Below, one piece after another: positions 40,791 to 54,296 of a stretch of 64,000 bases of DNA. The DNA comes from Vespa crabro. Its lineage: Eukaryota > Arthropoda > Insecta > Hymenoptera > Vespidae. The notes beneath the pieces are model-generated. The model was given only the letters and a program-made list of their open reading frames with translations, did no database searches and was not told where the DNA came from. Numbering within the stretch: the stretch's first letter is position 1; every line of letters starts with the position of its first letter. Made by a program: the position numbers and the translations under genes. The DNA is taken from positions 3,348,839 through 3,412,838 of the forward strand of contig NC_060960.1 of the NCBI RefSeq assembly GCF_910589235.1, written 5' to 3'.

Positions 40791-41826
40791 TCTGCTGTCT
40801 CTCTATTTCCCTTTTTATTTTTCTTCCACTTCCTTTTGTAATAACTACTTGTTCAATAAATATAAAAAAAAATTATGATGTTTTACGTAAAATACGAAAA
40901 GATCGAAGAATCCTGATTTTGTTTATCCGACTCACCCGTCGATATTAGTAGTCGTATAAAATGATTTGAACGTCCTCCGCGTCTTCTCCCTCTCCTTTTT
41001 CGCTCTATTACGTTCAATAATTCATTTCAGTCTTTTTGCACTTTCAATTCGCACCGCTTCGGCCGATAATTAGGATCTTCTCGTTCAAATTTACGATCTT
41101 CGATATCGCCTCCGATATACCATTTTGCTTGGAAATTTCTTCATTTTTTCTTCTCTCTTTTCTTCTTCTTCTTCTTCTTATCTTCTTTCTGCTCCTTCTC
41201 TTCTTTTTCTTTTTTCCTCATACCATGAGATACGCGTTTCTCCTCGGCCGTCGCTTCTGGAAACATTTTCTCAAACAAATTTCTACCAACACCAGAGAGA
41301 ACCACAGCAAGCAAGAGTCGCTTCGCAAAACCGGTTACGTGAAACTTACAAGAGAAGAGGACGTGTAAACTCATTTCGAGGACGGTTCGAGCTAAGCGAA
41401 TGAAAAAGAGGTCGCCTTGTTTCGATTCGATCGAAATTTCAAAAAGTCGTGCTGTTGCAATTCATTTTACAATGTGAATAAATAAGAACATGAATGAAAG
41501 AGAACGTTCATCGTTTTCGAACGATCTTCTAAATTCGATCCCGGTCAAAAGGTAGAGTGACGATATTATCGAGCTTTGGAAAAAAAGCAGAGGAGAATAT
41601 CGGTAATGTCGATACCTAAGATTCTTTAAGATACATTCGATAAAAATAGTCTCGTTTCATCGGCTCAAAAGAATTGCGCTGGGATCCATTCGACAACTTG
41701 CTAAAACCAGCGATTAGCTCAATGTTTTTTACATTCCCTGCCATCGCAGAAAAATAATAAAAAAAATGGAAAATAATAATTTGAGATAATTCCGAAATTG
41801 AATGGTATATATATATATATATATGC

Positions 41827-41829
<3 letters not shown>

Positions 41830-41877
<48 letters not shown>
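41830..41877. repeat. (CT)n microsatellite
   Basis: About 47 bp of CT repeats, preceded by a short TA tract. Confidence 0.95.
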
Positions 41878-41880
<3 letters not shown>

Positions 41881-42777
41881 TTTTCTTTTGATTTTTTTAC
41901 CTTCTTTCACTAGACACATTTCTTCTAAAGAAGCTTCGGTATGTGCTTCTCGACAAAACGAATGACTTAATTAAGTGTTCCGGCCATTAAACATTTATAA
42001 ATAAACATATGAACCGACGATGATGAGGTAACGGCGCATCGTTATCGCCTAATTGCGATGCGTTAGTTCTGCTTTTCACGTTAAGTAAACCCAGCCTTTC
42101 AGTATATTTACGAAGTGAAATTCTTCCTTCATTGAACAAACAATAATAGATAAAAAATTGTAATGATAGTAGTCACGACAGGATAAATAGTATCTCGAAG
42201 GAAAAGAAAAAAAAAACGAAAAAAAAAAAAATAGAATACGAGTTTTTGTTTCTCGTTAACGTTGAAATTTCTTGAATGAAATGCAGGAATCGAATCGATG
42301 CTTTTTGTGATCCTGAAACATCGCGAAACTCGTTAATCCTATTCACGCGCGTTCTATAATTAGAAGAATTCTCTTTTTTCAACGTGCCCGTTATAGCATT
42401 TGCTATTTCACTCTCTTGATACATAGTACTCTGGCTCGTGAAGAATTCGAAGAGAGTCGAACGATCATGAAGTAAGATCCACCTGTTTTATCTTCTATAC
42501 GTTAGACTTTCGACATCGATATTCGATATCGGTTAGTCCTTAAAAAGAAGAAAAAAAAAGGAGAAGGAAAAAAAATTATACGTTTTAATTATCGAAGAAC
42601 ATAAAAAGAAATAGAATAGAAACCGACGAACGACCTTAGACTTGAAAGTACATTCACTGCTCCTTTCACAGACTCGAAGATATTTTAGGATCTACAGTTT
42701 ACTGATCTCAGCGTCAATAGCTGCGATAATAACGATGCGTAAACGGAAGCTGCGGAGGGATGTCGCTTAGAAAGAGG

Positions 42778-42781
<4 letters not shown>

Positions 42782-42839
<58 letters not shown>
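42782..42839. repeat. (GA)n microsatellite
   Basis: About 58 bp of GA repeats, among the longest in the window. Confidence 0.95.
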
Positions 42840-42842
<3 letters not shown>

Positions 42843-45800
42843 GTACATTGCGCAGGACAAAACGAAAGCAATAGTTCTCTCTCTTTCTTGCGACACACAT
42901 ATGTTTAACTGATACTCTACCACGACTGGTTGGTAAAATCGAGTTTCTCCGAGTTTTTTAATAAACTAACGATCGACCAAAATCGGCTTAGGATTACATA
43001 GCTGATCACACATCACCTCTAACTTCGTCGAATTCTAATGGTAATCGAATTTCTCTTGGAAAACGCGAGACGGTAGTCGCATCTAAATTGTCGTTTTAAA
43101 AATCAATTCTTGAAAATAAATATTTTTCGAACGTAACACGTTGTTTTTTTAAACGGACTATGTAAGCGAACTTGCTTTCGAATGGAATAATCACCTCAAT
43201 GACATCTGTAATCTTCTTCCTTCGAGAGAAATATCATTTTTAACGGAGTTAATAATCGGAGTCGGAAGATCGCGCTTATTCGTTCAACGTGCAAACTTAA
43301 TGACTAATAATTTTTTATAATAACTACGATCTCGAGGGCAACAATAATATCATCGTTTCAGAAATATTTTATGGCACGTTACAAGATCTACTACGTTGCG
43401 AATAAGTCCACGAGAATGCTATGTTAAATCGCAAAATGCGTGTTCACGTTATGGAAAACGTTTGCACCGTCGCATATCTAATAACGATGAATCGTTAATG
43501 TACCTTTACATCGCATGCGATGACAATGAGGATTACAAGGTGAAGAAATGCAAGTAGGATTTCATTAAGCAGTCTGTTCGCATTGTATTTGTTTCTTTAC
43601 CAGTACGAGAACGATTATGAGTTCTATCTGTCGATGAATAAACACTATTCAATTTGGCCTTCACTTTTAAGTACGTAAGTAATGATCTTAACACAATGAT
43701 TCATTGGAAATAATAAATATATCCTTAATAATCATATAATTATATGGTATAGAATCGTCAGGCATGCTAATCAGTCAAGACATATCCCCTCCCTCCCTAC
43801 TCTCCAATTTGAAAGTAAAATACATTTTTCCGTTTCACACTTTCATTCTATGTAGATACGTATGTGACGTGCAACGAATAACGGGCGAGTCGGTAACGGG
43901 GGAGGGGGAGGCCAACGATAGATCTCACGACATTTGACACGTATAAAATTCGTAATACTTTCCACATGAAAATAGGATTAGGTTTGAATTAAAGCTCAGA
44001 CGAACCTTTCAAGCTTCGCGTGCTTTTCGAATCTTCTTATCGTGTTTCTCCTGGATGACAAGGTCCATAACACGCACGTGTCACTTACATGATGGATATC
44101 TCTCGTTATAAAGAACTTACCCGTCGTTCGGCCATATTGAAAAATCATTTAACTTGACTCGACTTAAAAAGGTAAAAAAACTCGTTTATTCCCTTGTGTT
44201 TCCCATGCTTTTTGTATATATGTGTATGTGTGTGTTTTTTTTTTCTTTTTACAATATATTCCACTTCTTAGTGAATCGTCGTAAATGACCATAAAAGGCA
44301 GTCTGGTGAGATAATTTCTACGGCTTTGTATGTCGTTTCTATGGCATTGATCGGTCAAGTTTTCTAATTATTTTGCTCGTTAAAAGATGTTACAAGATCG
44401 GTTGCCCTCTATGGCCCGTTAAAAAGAGATTGCCAATGTTTTTTTCACAGAATCTATTTTATTCTTACGCCGTTCTTATCGACGATTAATACAACGTCGC
44501 TGTACTGCGATCTAAAGTGCGAAGTCTTGAAAGTATTAAAAGCATTAGGTTATCGTGCTAGTCATGAACTTTACAGAGAGATATCGGTATCAGGCAAATG
44601 CGTATCAACGAGTACAAAAATAATTTGGTAGTATAAGTACATAAAGTACTCCGCCTTTAGCAGATTACATACAATCGTTATTAAACTTGTTGTACCTTTG
44701 AACCTTAAACATAAGTTTCTTTTTTAGCAAGAAGAAATGCTTTCGTGGAATATTATTGTTCGATATCGTTTCTTCTCTAATTTTATGATTTATAATTTTT
44801 AATTTGTTAGTTTATAATTTTGAATATTTATTCTATTTTTACAGAGAAAGCAGAAAAGATATGAGCGGAAAAAAAGAATGAAAAGAAATAAATTGCCACG
44901 ATGTATCATGCGATTCGAAGGAAAAAAAAGAAGAAAAATTGAGAACTTAAGGCAAAGAAAGTACAGATGAGTACGCAGGTGAATGGACGAGGACGAGTTG
45001 ATCGAACGAAATGTAAGGGCGAAGCGACGGCGCAAGCGGGTCCCAGTGAATGTCCTTGGATAAAAGGTGTCATCGTACGGAGTATCTGTTCACATCTTAC
45101 CGGGCAGCATTGGATTGAAATTGAACCTTCTAATACTGTCAGGTAAAGATGTCGTCAGGATTCCGAAATCAACATGCCAACATGGCGACAACCTAGACTA
45201 CGATGACGACGACGACAAGGATCATAATAAGAATCGACCAAGTAAACGTTCTAAGAGCGTTGCCCATAGCGATTTTATACACACGTTGAGACACACGACG
45301 GATAATGTTACGTCTGGCTACACGGGTTCATGCTTCTTAAAACTTCTTAAGTAGCCGAGAATAACTTTCACGTATATATACATACATAGATAGATAGATA
45401 GATAGATCGTACGTATGGTAAATGGTAATACGATAATTATTATCCATACGATACATGTACATATATAGATATGTATACAACAAAGTTGTATTTCATAGGA
45501 TCTTAATGGATGAATTTATTAGTCGCACGAGACGATCGATTTAAGGGTTGTTATTGACAAAAAAAGAAAAACAAAAAAAATGGGTCACAATTTCCAACCT
45601 TAGAACGGCCTATAACTAAATTATTTTCTGACTCTTGCTTAGTAGCTACGCGTGTTGTTTCCTCGTTCTTGTTTCTGATATAAAACATCAAAAATTGATT
45701 TCTATAAACACAATTCGTAAAGTTAAGTGTAGTATTTTAGAATAAAATATCATTGTCCAATATCACAGAAATACTAATCGAAAGTTCGTCAATTATGTTT

Positions 45801-46185
45801 ATTTCTTTTCTTTTTATTCTTTTTGTTCAATAGGATACAATTAAGAAATCGTCTAGATAAAAAAATATTTATCTATTATTAAATGCATATAAATTAGGAT
45901 TATTATATTTATCAATATGCTTTTTCCGATTGAATTTTATCATCAACGGCAAGACATGATTCGATGGAAAGACTATAGAATAAAAATATAAAAATGTAAG
46001 TCCATAGTGGAGAAAGATGCATTCGTGTAGATTCGAGATTTCCTTTCTTTTTTTTCTCTGTTAAGAAGAACCTGTACTAAGCTCTCCGATAAATGCGATC
46101 GCATCGCAGTCTTCGAAAACGTCGCGACATCGAAAGGTGCATCGTAATGAGCTCCTCACGCCTGTCGTGTTACTCGTGTTGCGTG

Positions 46186-46225
<40 letters not shown>
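46186..46225. repeat. (TA)n microsatellite
   Basis: About 40 bp of TA repeats. Confidence 0.95.
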
Positions 46226-46228
<3 letters not shown>

Positions 46229-48370
46229 TGAATGTATGTACATGTAACATATTTTCTGCTCTCCCGCGACAACATAATCCCCATCTAGAGTTGAACGTGT
46301 GTGATGATTCTCTCTTATTCTGCTCTTCTCATTCATCATTTGCAGTTTATTTATAAGTAAAATTCTCTCTCTATCTTTCTCTTGCTTCGGATATAGCATA
46401 GTACCGGTTTTCTGTAAATATTTTCACTGTTTCTATGCCAGTCTTAAAAAACGATCGAGTCTTTGGAATTTCGTGAACCGACAACAGCGCGATACGTATT
46501 TTCGGTTGATCGTGGTGGCTCGCGTGATTCTTGCGGCAGCGGGGTCAAGAGAGAGAGAGAAAAAGAGGGTGGGAGGGAAGGAGGGAGAACATGGTGGGCA
46601 AAGCGGGGTCGGGGAGAATCAGCTTCAAGAGAGGAAAAGAACGAGGACGATAAATAAGGTGGTCGCTGTCTGCAGGCGCGCCAGCGCTGCGTGTGCGCAT
46701 TCGTACATATGTGTGTGTATGTGTATTCGTGTAGATGTTTGCATACATGTAACATATGTACGCTACTATATGCACACGTATATATGTATGAATGTATTAC
46801 ATATGTAAGATACTAGGTACGTACAGCTTGCTCACATGCTGAGGAAAGGAGAAAGAGAGAAAGACTCTCTCTTGTGCAAGTCGAACGACCGCGCATGCAG
46901 AAACGGCAGGAGGGTTCCTACTACGATCCTGTATCGTGTCGGTAGGAGGTAGAAACGCGGCAAAAGCTCTCCACAGTCGTGTAGTCGTATGCTTCGGAGT
47001 TGCTCGGAGCGGCGAACGAGTAGGCGCGTCAGGAATGTAACGCCTCAAAAACGATGCCACGATCGTCGTAAAGCATTGCGTGGGTCCGCCTCGCGACGTG
47101 GAAATGAATACGCCAGTGTAGAATTAAGAATGATCGAAAAATAGATTCGATGTGAAAGGAATTTCGGTATGTTCGATTCTCTGTAACGTTGACTTTTTGA
47201 ATTTAATTTTGTTTCTTATATTATTTTTTCTGGTTTGTTCGTTTATAAAGAACATCGAATAAGTAATTGGTAGAAAATTGTTAAATTAATTATTAATAAT
47301 CGATGCTAATAATCTATTTATCATTTTTTATTTAATGTTTTCAAAAGAAAAAAAAACAACGTGCAAAATTATATTTTGTATAATTTTGCAATCGAATCCA
47401 GTTTTACCTTGAAACTATTTTTTTTAGATTGTACGTAGCAATATGTATTATATATTTATCTACCGGTTTTACAAATAGGGTTACGTTATTAAAACAGCAG
47501 AATAATATATACGGCAATTAAGTGATGCTGATATGATAAAAGAGTTATAAAGGTTGGAGTAAGTACGAGATACTTCGAAGTTAATGTTTTTATCAATAGT
47601 TACTAGATTGTTATGATCCATTAAAAGCATGATTTTTTATTTTTCAGATATTCAAAACGATTTTTTATGAATTTCTCATTTATCTAACATGCTTATGCAA
47701 TATGTAATAATATGTTTTCAGGTCTTTGCTGCAACGTCTTTTTGTTACTCTTTCTCAAAGAATAAATATTTTCGTAATAAATATTAATTATTAATCCATA
47801 ATCACTTGTTATTAATTGTATCACCTTTTACGTAATGACTTTTATCATTTTTCGTTTATTGTTAGAATATTTTTATTCTCCATGATAAATTATCCTACAA
47901 AAAATTTAAAATCAAAGTGAGCTAACTAAATGATTTTTTTTATCAATGAACAGAAAACTATTATATTACTAGAATATTTTGATAATGCTAGTTTGTTGAC
48001 TAGCAGTCATTCTTTGGAATATTATAATAAAATTTGATTTTTTATTTTGGAAGTTTAATCTTCATGAATATCAAAATTTTGTTGTTAATCGTTAACATAT
48101 ATAAATATGGCATTATCTATTAAATATAAATATATATTCTGTAATTACAATTTTTTATTATACAAAAATATGATATTTAATTATATGTTTTTATCGTAGT
48201 AATTTTCTATATTTACATCAAAGATAGTAGAACAAGTATATCTCTATGCAAGTTTGTTATTTCAATTTCTTATTCGTTTGCTCATGTTTTAAAGTTTTTC
48301 AATGCAAATTAGTTATATCAGTTCGTTATGAATTTTAATTTAATATACTATACTTACATTAGAATTAGAA

Positions 48371-49877
48371 TCAGATTATGTACGCTGCAGCTTTTTGGAC
48401 AATTTTTTCTCTACATATAGGGCATTGATTAATAATACCGTCCGCACAATCTTCACATAAACATACATGTCCACATGGTAATAAAATAATTTCTCGAGGA
48501 TTTGTGCGGCAAACTACACATAATTGGTCTTCTCTGAGATCCGAATCTCTTACGAATTGTCGTCTTTGTCTGCGAGATGCTGCAAGATTTTCTCTTAATT
48601 GTTCTGCTAATCTTCTCTCCTGTCTAGTTTTCCAAAAACGCCGAGCTACTACTCCACTAATTAATAATATAATTGCACCAAATATAAAGCACAGCCATCT
48701 AAAAACGAATATTATTTAATTTGTCATATTCTATGAATTTTGTTCTTTTTTAAAGTAATATAATAAACATAATATTAAACTAACTTGTATGTTTTTTTGC
48801 GTTCATCTAACTTTTTAATTAAGGAAGTAATAGACATAGTTGTTAAGTAAAATGGAGAACCATCGGCTGGAGGTTGTAAACTTAATAAATTTTGTTTATT
48901 TATCAATGAAATTTCTCCGATTCCTGTCATAACAACACCTTCACGGAGCATTTCTTCCGTATTTTGTAAACCACGTTGACGTACTCCTATATGAAAGATT
49001 CATTTATTATAACATTTTTGTAGAAATTTAAATTATATTTGTAAAAATTATAAAAAAAACTCTGGTATAAAAGTTCTAAAGAACTCACCTGTAAAGAAAC
49101 CCCATAAATGATCAGAGAATGAAGGTACGTTAGGTTCAAAATAATCCGCGATAACATCCATGTCTAAAATATCTGCTGATAATGGATCGAGAACTTCTAC
49201 TTTATATCGGCCATTTTGTAAAACAAATGGTATTGTATTATATATCTTTTGCATTGTGTGTTCTTGGTTTGACCTAACATACAATGAATAATATTATTAC
49301 TTTCCTTCTTCCTCTCCAAAACAAATGTTAAAAAAATATCAAATATTTAGAATATCTTATAAAATGTTATCAATTATTGTCTTATACCACTATTTTTTAA
49401 TTAAAAAATTATATTATACCAAAAGCCTGCTGTAGTTCTGGCGACCACATGTTCCTTGATACTAAGTTTTTGTAAAACTCCAGTTATTTCTTTTCTGTTA
49501 ATACTATGTAATGGTTTGCCCAAAGACTTTACTGTACCCCTGATAGCTACATATTCTATTTTGTTGTTAGAATTACTTACAGCTTCTTCCAAAGATGAAC
49601 CTATTTCATAGAAATCTGCTTTCTATAAAAAAAAATTAAGTTTTTATACAAATTGACAGAAATATATTTGCAATAAATACTTCGTGACATTGACAAAAAT
49701 AGTACAAATTAATGTAACGTATTTGTGTATACCAAATATAAAAGAATTTATTGTAATTTAAATGAGAATTACCTTTACAGCAGCAATAGCATCTTTGCAA
49801 TACAAGTACTGTTTCAGGCAAATACCAAAAATTATACTATCAATACCAAGGGTTATTAGTTCACCCACGTACTCCAT
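48371..49877 (-). CDS. Mul1: Mitochondrial E3 ubiquitin ligase 1 (MUL1/MAPL)
   Basis: Outer-mitochondrial-membrane RING ubiquitin/SUMO ligase that targets mitofusin and tunes mitochondrial fission and mitophagy. Five exons: 49773-49877, 49420-49622, 49089-49273, 48785-48986 and 48371-48698. They join in phase to 1,023 nt, 340 aa (human 352). An N-terminal hydrophobic segment (about residues 8-25) and a second helix (about 233-250, WLCFIFGAIILLISG) flank the GIDE/BAM domain in the intermembrane space. The C-terminal RING, residues 292-340, has ligands C292, C295, C307, H309, C313, C316, C324 and C327, with CGHVCLCEDC and CPIC visible. It lies head to head with the diacylglycerol kinase gene, 805 bp apart. 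Confidence 0.95.
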
Positions 49878-50682
49878 GGTTAGGTTATATTTTTAAAACT
49901 TAACAGCAAATCTTGATCCATGTTTGCATTCTTTAGATTCTTCGCATATAAACCTGTTTGATGTTATACCATTTTTAACTTGTTTTGTCATTAAACATTA
50001 AAGAGAGAATATTACGTTTTTCAAAAATTAAATTAAATTTACACTTGATGCGATCAAACCATAAGCAACCACCACGGTACTATAAAAATGCCCATATATA
50101 TCATATATACATATAACCTATAAAAGTTGTTCAGTCACACGATTTCTTATTCGATGATGACATTGGGTAGCATTTTTGCAGCCAATGGTAAAACAATTTA
50201 GTTTTATCATCTAATAGTGGTTAACAGTAACATTTTGAAGATGAGATAATTTTAATTAGTAGTTGAAAATGATTGCAGACAATTTTGTGTATTTTGCAAC
50301 ATCTAATATTCGATAGAAAGAAAAGGAAATGTGTACATTTTATAATTTTATTTTATATTTCGAAAATACTAAATTATTGCGGTTGAATGGATTATATTTC
50401 TTCTAGTATTGCGTACAATGTAAGACAGAGTGCAAAACATTCAAATCCGGTGGTTATCAATCACGGAGTTTCCGAAAACAAATATCTAATTAAATAATTA
50501 ATGAATGTTGTATAGAGATTTACAACTAAAAATGTATGTTTGTTATTAATTATTTAAACTCCCGCTATATTATTTCACAGCAAATATTGATAACAGTAAA
50601 CTTATTTTTATGCATATATTTTATTCTTTTGTTTCAGATTAATTATAAATTTTAATTTACGTTGTAATCATAAGCATACAAA
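49878..50682. promoter_or_regulatory. Divergent Mul1 / DGKE promoter region
   Basis: 805 bp between two start codons facing away from each other, so both promoters and 5' UTRs must lie here unless leader introns extend further. AT-rich; I could not pick a clear Inr/DPE pair. Confidence 0.5.
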
Positions 50683-53400
50683 ATGTGGGAGGAAGGATTT
50701 AAAACTATTATATTGCCTACATTATCTACCATGTTAGTTTTTGTATTAGTTATTAATTTCTTTCGGCGTATTACAGAAGAAACATATATTCATATAAGAG
50801 ATGTTACTCAAGAACATAATTGGAAGCCTATTAGAAAAGTAACTAAGGTAATACGATATAATGTTTGTTATATGTAAAGTTTAAAAAAGTATCAAGTAAT
50901 AATGAAAATATATAAGTATGTCTTTTAATTTTTATTGTAGTCATATTACTGTAGTATTTGTGAAAGTCTATTACTAAATATCAATGGTTTATTATGTGAT
51001 TCATGTGGAGTATGTGCTGATCTTGGATGTATCAAAACAGCAAACAAAATACTTCGTTGTAAAGCTATTACTATGGATAGTAATGAGCAATTGCTACATC
51101 ATTGGATTAAAGGTAAAGTTGTTTCTGCTTATAAACATTAGATATAAATAAGTATTATTTGTGTTGCTATTAACAATACTACAAAGTTTTTCTTTATTAT
51201 AATCATAAATATTTTTAATTTCCAATACCTGATAAATAAAAGGTAATTTACCAGTAGTAGCAATGTGTGCTATTTGTAACGAAGAATGCGATACAGAACT
51301 TGGGCTTATGGATTGGTGGTGTTGTTGGTGTCAAAGAACCGTTCATGATTCTTGTAAACTTTCTATATCTGAGGTAGTAGAATTTACAAATGTATAATTT
51401 CTAATTTTTTGAGAACACATGAATTTCTTATTAAATAGTTTTATATCTTAGGTATGTGACTTTGGTAGATTTAGATTAATGATAATCCCACCTCAAAGCT
51501 TAAAGGCTATAAGTAAACGCAGAAGAATGAGACGCAAATTAGAGCTACATTCAGTTATAAAACCTAATTGGCTTGGTTGGAATCCTCTCATTGTTGTTGG
51601 TAATTAACTAATGTAGTTATGAAAATTTGTATTGATATATCTTATGCTTTGTACTAAAATGTTTTATCTCTAATTTTATTGAATGTAATAAAAAATATAT
51701 AGTAATATTATTTTCTAGGGAACAGGAAATCTGGCAATAATGATAGTGAAGAAATTTTATCATTATTTAGAGGATTATTAAACCCTGCACAAGTTATGGA
51801 TTTAGCAGAACAAGATCCAACTGCAATACTTACATGGTGTCGTCTACTTGGAGATACTCTCTGTACAGTTCTTGTTGCAGGGGGTGATGGTACCATTGCC
51901 TGGTTACTTAATATTATTCATAAATTACAATTAAATGTAAATTTGTACTTGATTTATTGCAGATACAATTTATTATTAAAAATTTAAAAAATATTATTTT
52001 GTGTAGCCAGTTCCAGCTGTAGCAATACTTCCTTTAGGAACAGGAAATGATTTGTCCAGAGTATTGAAATGGGGTAAAGAGCATGATTCGAATTTAGATC
52101 CTACTGATATTTTACAAAAGATAGAACTTGCAGAAAGGGTTAACTTTGATAGGTGATTTGAGTGGCTAAATTTAAATTGTATATTTAACTCTTTGCACTA
52201 TAATTTATTCTTCTAGTTTGTGTTCTTGGTCAACTCTGACCTGATTTTTTCTGCTTTTGATATCTCATGTATACATTTACATACATATACTTTCAAAGCA
52301 ATTTTTCAATAGCATTGTTTCCTACTGATTTGTTTTATTAACCAAAAAAACTGTTACATCAGAGGTTGACTTAACAGTTTTTGGGAAAAATACTATTGTT
52401 TTGTCAGCAATGACCACATAGTGCAAAGAATATTCTTATGTAAATTTTAATGTTATTTCTATTGTTTGTGGTCTATTATGTATAGGTGGAGTGTAAAAGT
52501 AAAACCACACAATGGATTAGGATCTACAGGATCACAACCAAATCTTTTTATGTATAATTATCTAAGCATAGGAGTGGATGCACAAGTAACATTAGACTTC
52601 CACCGCACAAGACAAAGCCGTTTTTATTTGTTCAGTCATAGAATTTTTAATAAGGTATCATATTAAAAAATTAATAATTAGTTTACGAAAATTAATTAAC
52701 GTTTCAAGAATTATAATTGTATAAATAAAAATTTTATAATAATTTACATTTTACAGTTATTATATATATGCTTTGGTACACAACAAGTCATGGAAAGAGA
52801 ATGCAAAAATCTTGACAAAAGTTTAGAAGTGTACTTAGATGGCAAAAGAGTAGTTTTACCTTCTATAGAAAGCATAGTTATACTTAACATTCCATCATGG
52901 GCTGCTGGTGTTGACCTCTGGAATATAGGATTGGAAGGTTATTCTTATTTAATGTTATTCTTTTTTTTGTACGATCTCTTTCTCATTATTTAAAAGAATT
53001 TATAAAATTAACTAGAAGGACAAAACGAAGTAGGAGTTCAGAAAATTGATGATCAAAAGCTAGAGGTTTGTGCTCTTTACTCATCTTTTCACATGGCTCA
53101 ATTACAAGTTGGTTACTCGCAACCACATCGATTGGGACAAGCTAGTGTTATAAAAGTATAGTATAATATATATTCATTATTTTTAATTTCATTTAAAAAT
53201 TTTGTTTAACTAATTTTATTAAACGTTTAAATTATATAATGATTGAGTTAACAAATCAAAATATTTTGATACATACTTAGGTAAAACTATTGAAATCATG
53301 TGCCATACAAATCGATGGTGAACCTTGGTATCAACATCCTTGTGAGCTTAATATTACTTATTGCAATCAAGCATTGATGTTGAAGAATAAAAATTATTAA
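50683..53400 (+). CDS. DGKE: Diacylglycerol kinase epsilon
   Basis: Phosphorylates diacylglycerol (arachidonoyl-type in vertebrates) to phosphatidic acid in the phosphoinositide cycle. Ten exons: 50683-50847, 50941-51112, 51243-51373, 51452-51599, 51719-51936, 52007-52152, 52486-52654, 52757-52937, 53016-53155 and 53281-53400. All are GT-AG, total 1,590 nt, 529 aa. An N-terminal membrane segment at about residues 8-27 marks the epsilon class. Two Cys-rich C1 domains follow (first from C59/C62, second from C121/C124). The catalytic domain has the ATP-binding glycine motif GGDGT at residues 260-264 and GTGND at 289-293, then the accessory domain to the end. There are no EF hands, SAM, PH or ankyrin parts, as expected for this type. 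The intron 52153-52485 carries a MITE. Plus-strand AATAAA signals lie near 53621 and 53690. Confidence 0.96.
52185..52434. mobile_element. piggyBac-like MITE in a DGKE intron
   Basis: Left end TTAA-CTCTTTGCACTAT and right end ATAGTGCAAAGAA form a 12-bp perfect terminal inverted repeat (TCTTTGCACTAT), about 245 bp apart. A sub-terminal inverted pair, GTCAACTCTGA / TCAGAGGTTGAC, lies inside. TTAA at the left is the piggyBac target site; the right copy is degraded to ATATT. TTTGCACT ends are, as I recall, common in insect piggyBac-like elements. There is no coding capacity. It fills most of the 333-nt intron, leaving both splice sites intact. Confidence 0.7.
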
Positions 53401-53445
53401 GCCTACATTTGTAAGCATTACGGGTATAAAAATGCATTTAGTTAA

Positions 53446-53479
<34 letters not shown>

Positions 53480-54296
53480 TTATATATATCATTATATATA
53501 TCATTATATATATCAGTATTTATTTAACATTAGAAGTAAATGTTGTAAAATATGTTAAAGAAATCTAGTCAACATTATTTTAAGAAACAGTTTAAAACAA
53601 ATTGTTAAATATAAATGTTGGAATAAATTTCTTGAAACAAGTTATAAATGTTGATTAATAGATTATAGGATATTAATAAATGTATATAATGAATAAAAAT
53701 TTAATAGTAATTAATTATTTATCCAGGAATGAATAGATCCCTAGAGTCATCTTTATAGTTTGTTATCATCTCAAAAAAGTAGTCATTATCATATAGTTAT
53801 CATCTCAAAGAAAATAGTACGTAAAAATGAAAATAAGATGAAGTATTATCTATAAACTAGCCTTTAAAAAGTCTAACAAGATGGCCTATTGCGCTTGCGC
53901 ATTTTTTTACCATTTATCTCGAAAGTATAAAAGAAGTTTATAGCGCCACCTTTAATATGATTCATTTGTATGTTTAGTGTTCTACTGTCATTATACATGG
54001 GGTCCCAAAATTATTTTGTAAACACTTGGAGAGTGAACATCGCATTCGTAAATCTTGATATGCATTTTATACGCAATATGCAGTGCCTAACAAAGAAGTT
54101 CGATGTTTTACATGGTTAATTCCATTGAAAGCTATGTTTAACTTTCAAGGATAACGAGACAGTATTTGGAACGCAACTTTGTAAGTATAATATTGTTTGC
54201 TTAAAATAAGCGTAAAGAATAATAATTAATGATTTATTTATTCTCTAGCCTTATTCTTCAAATTATACTATTTCTTTTTTTATTTTCACTGACGCA
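53401..54296. other. DGKE 3' UTR and nurim 5' region
   Basis: Holds the DGKE 3' UTR (polyadenylation signals near 53621-53695) and then a less repetitive block from about 53850 that should carry the nurim promoter and 5' UTR. No other gene is seen. Confidence 0.5.
53449..53516. repeat. (AT)n plus 12-bp minisatellite in DGKE 3' UTR
   Basis: An AT tract passes into at least three copies of the 12-mer ATCATTATATAT, ending at about 53513. It lies just after the DGKE stop codon. Confidence 0.9.

Larger units (their letters stand above)
35675..48370. other. 12.7-kb non-coding or leader region with CpG islands
   Basis: No conserved protein domain is found on either strand. CpG-rich islands occur at 35.0-36.6, 37.1-38.2, about 40.0-40.6 and 46.5-47.1 kb. 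Between them lie many microsatellites and, at 47.2-48.3 kb, AT-rich sequence that includes the Mul1 3' UTR with a minus-strand AATAAA near 48154. Two acceptor-donor bounded segments on the plus strand (38511-38553 and 44845-45140) could be exons of the transcript starting at 35642. An open frame at 45067-45354 with an Asp-rich patch has an in-frame TAA just upstream and no recognised homology. Confidence 0.5.

Noticed and set aside
45067..45354. 95-codon plus-strand frame with an Asp run
   Set aside because: An in-frame TAA lies just upstream, so no upstream exon can join it directly; there is no ATG at its start and no recognised family. Kept only as a note within the region entry.
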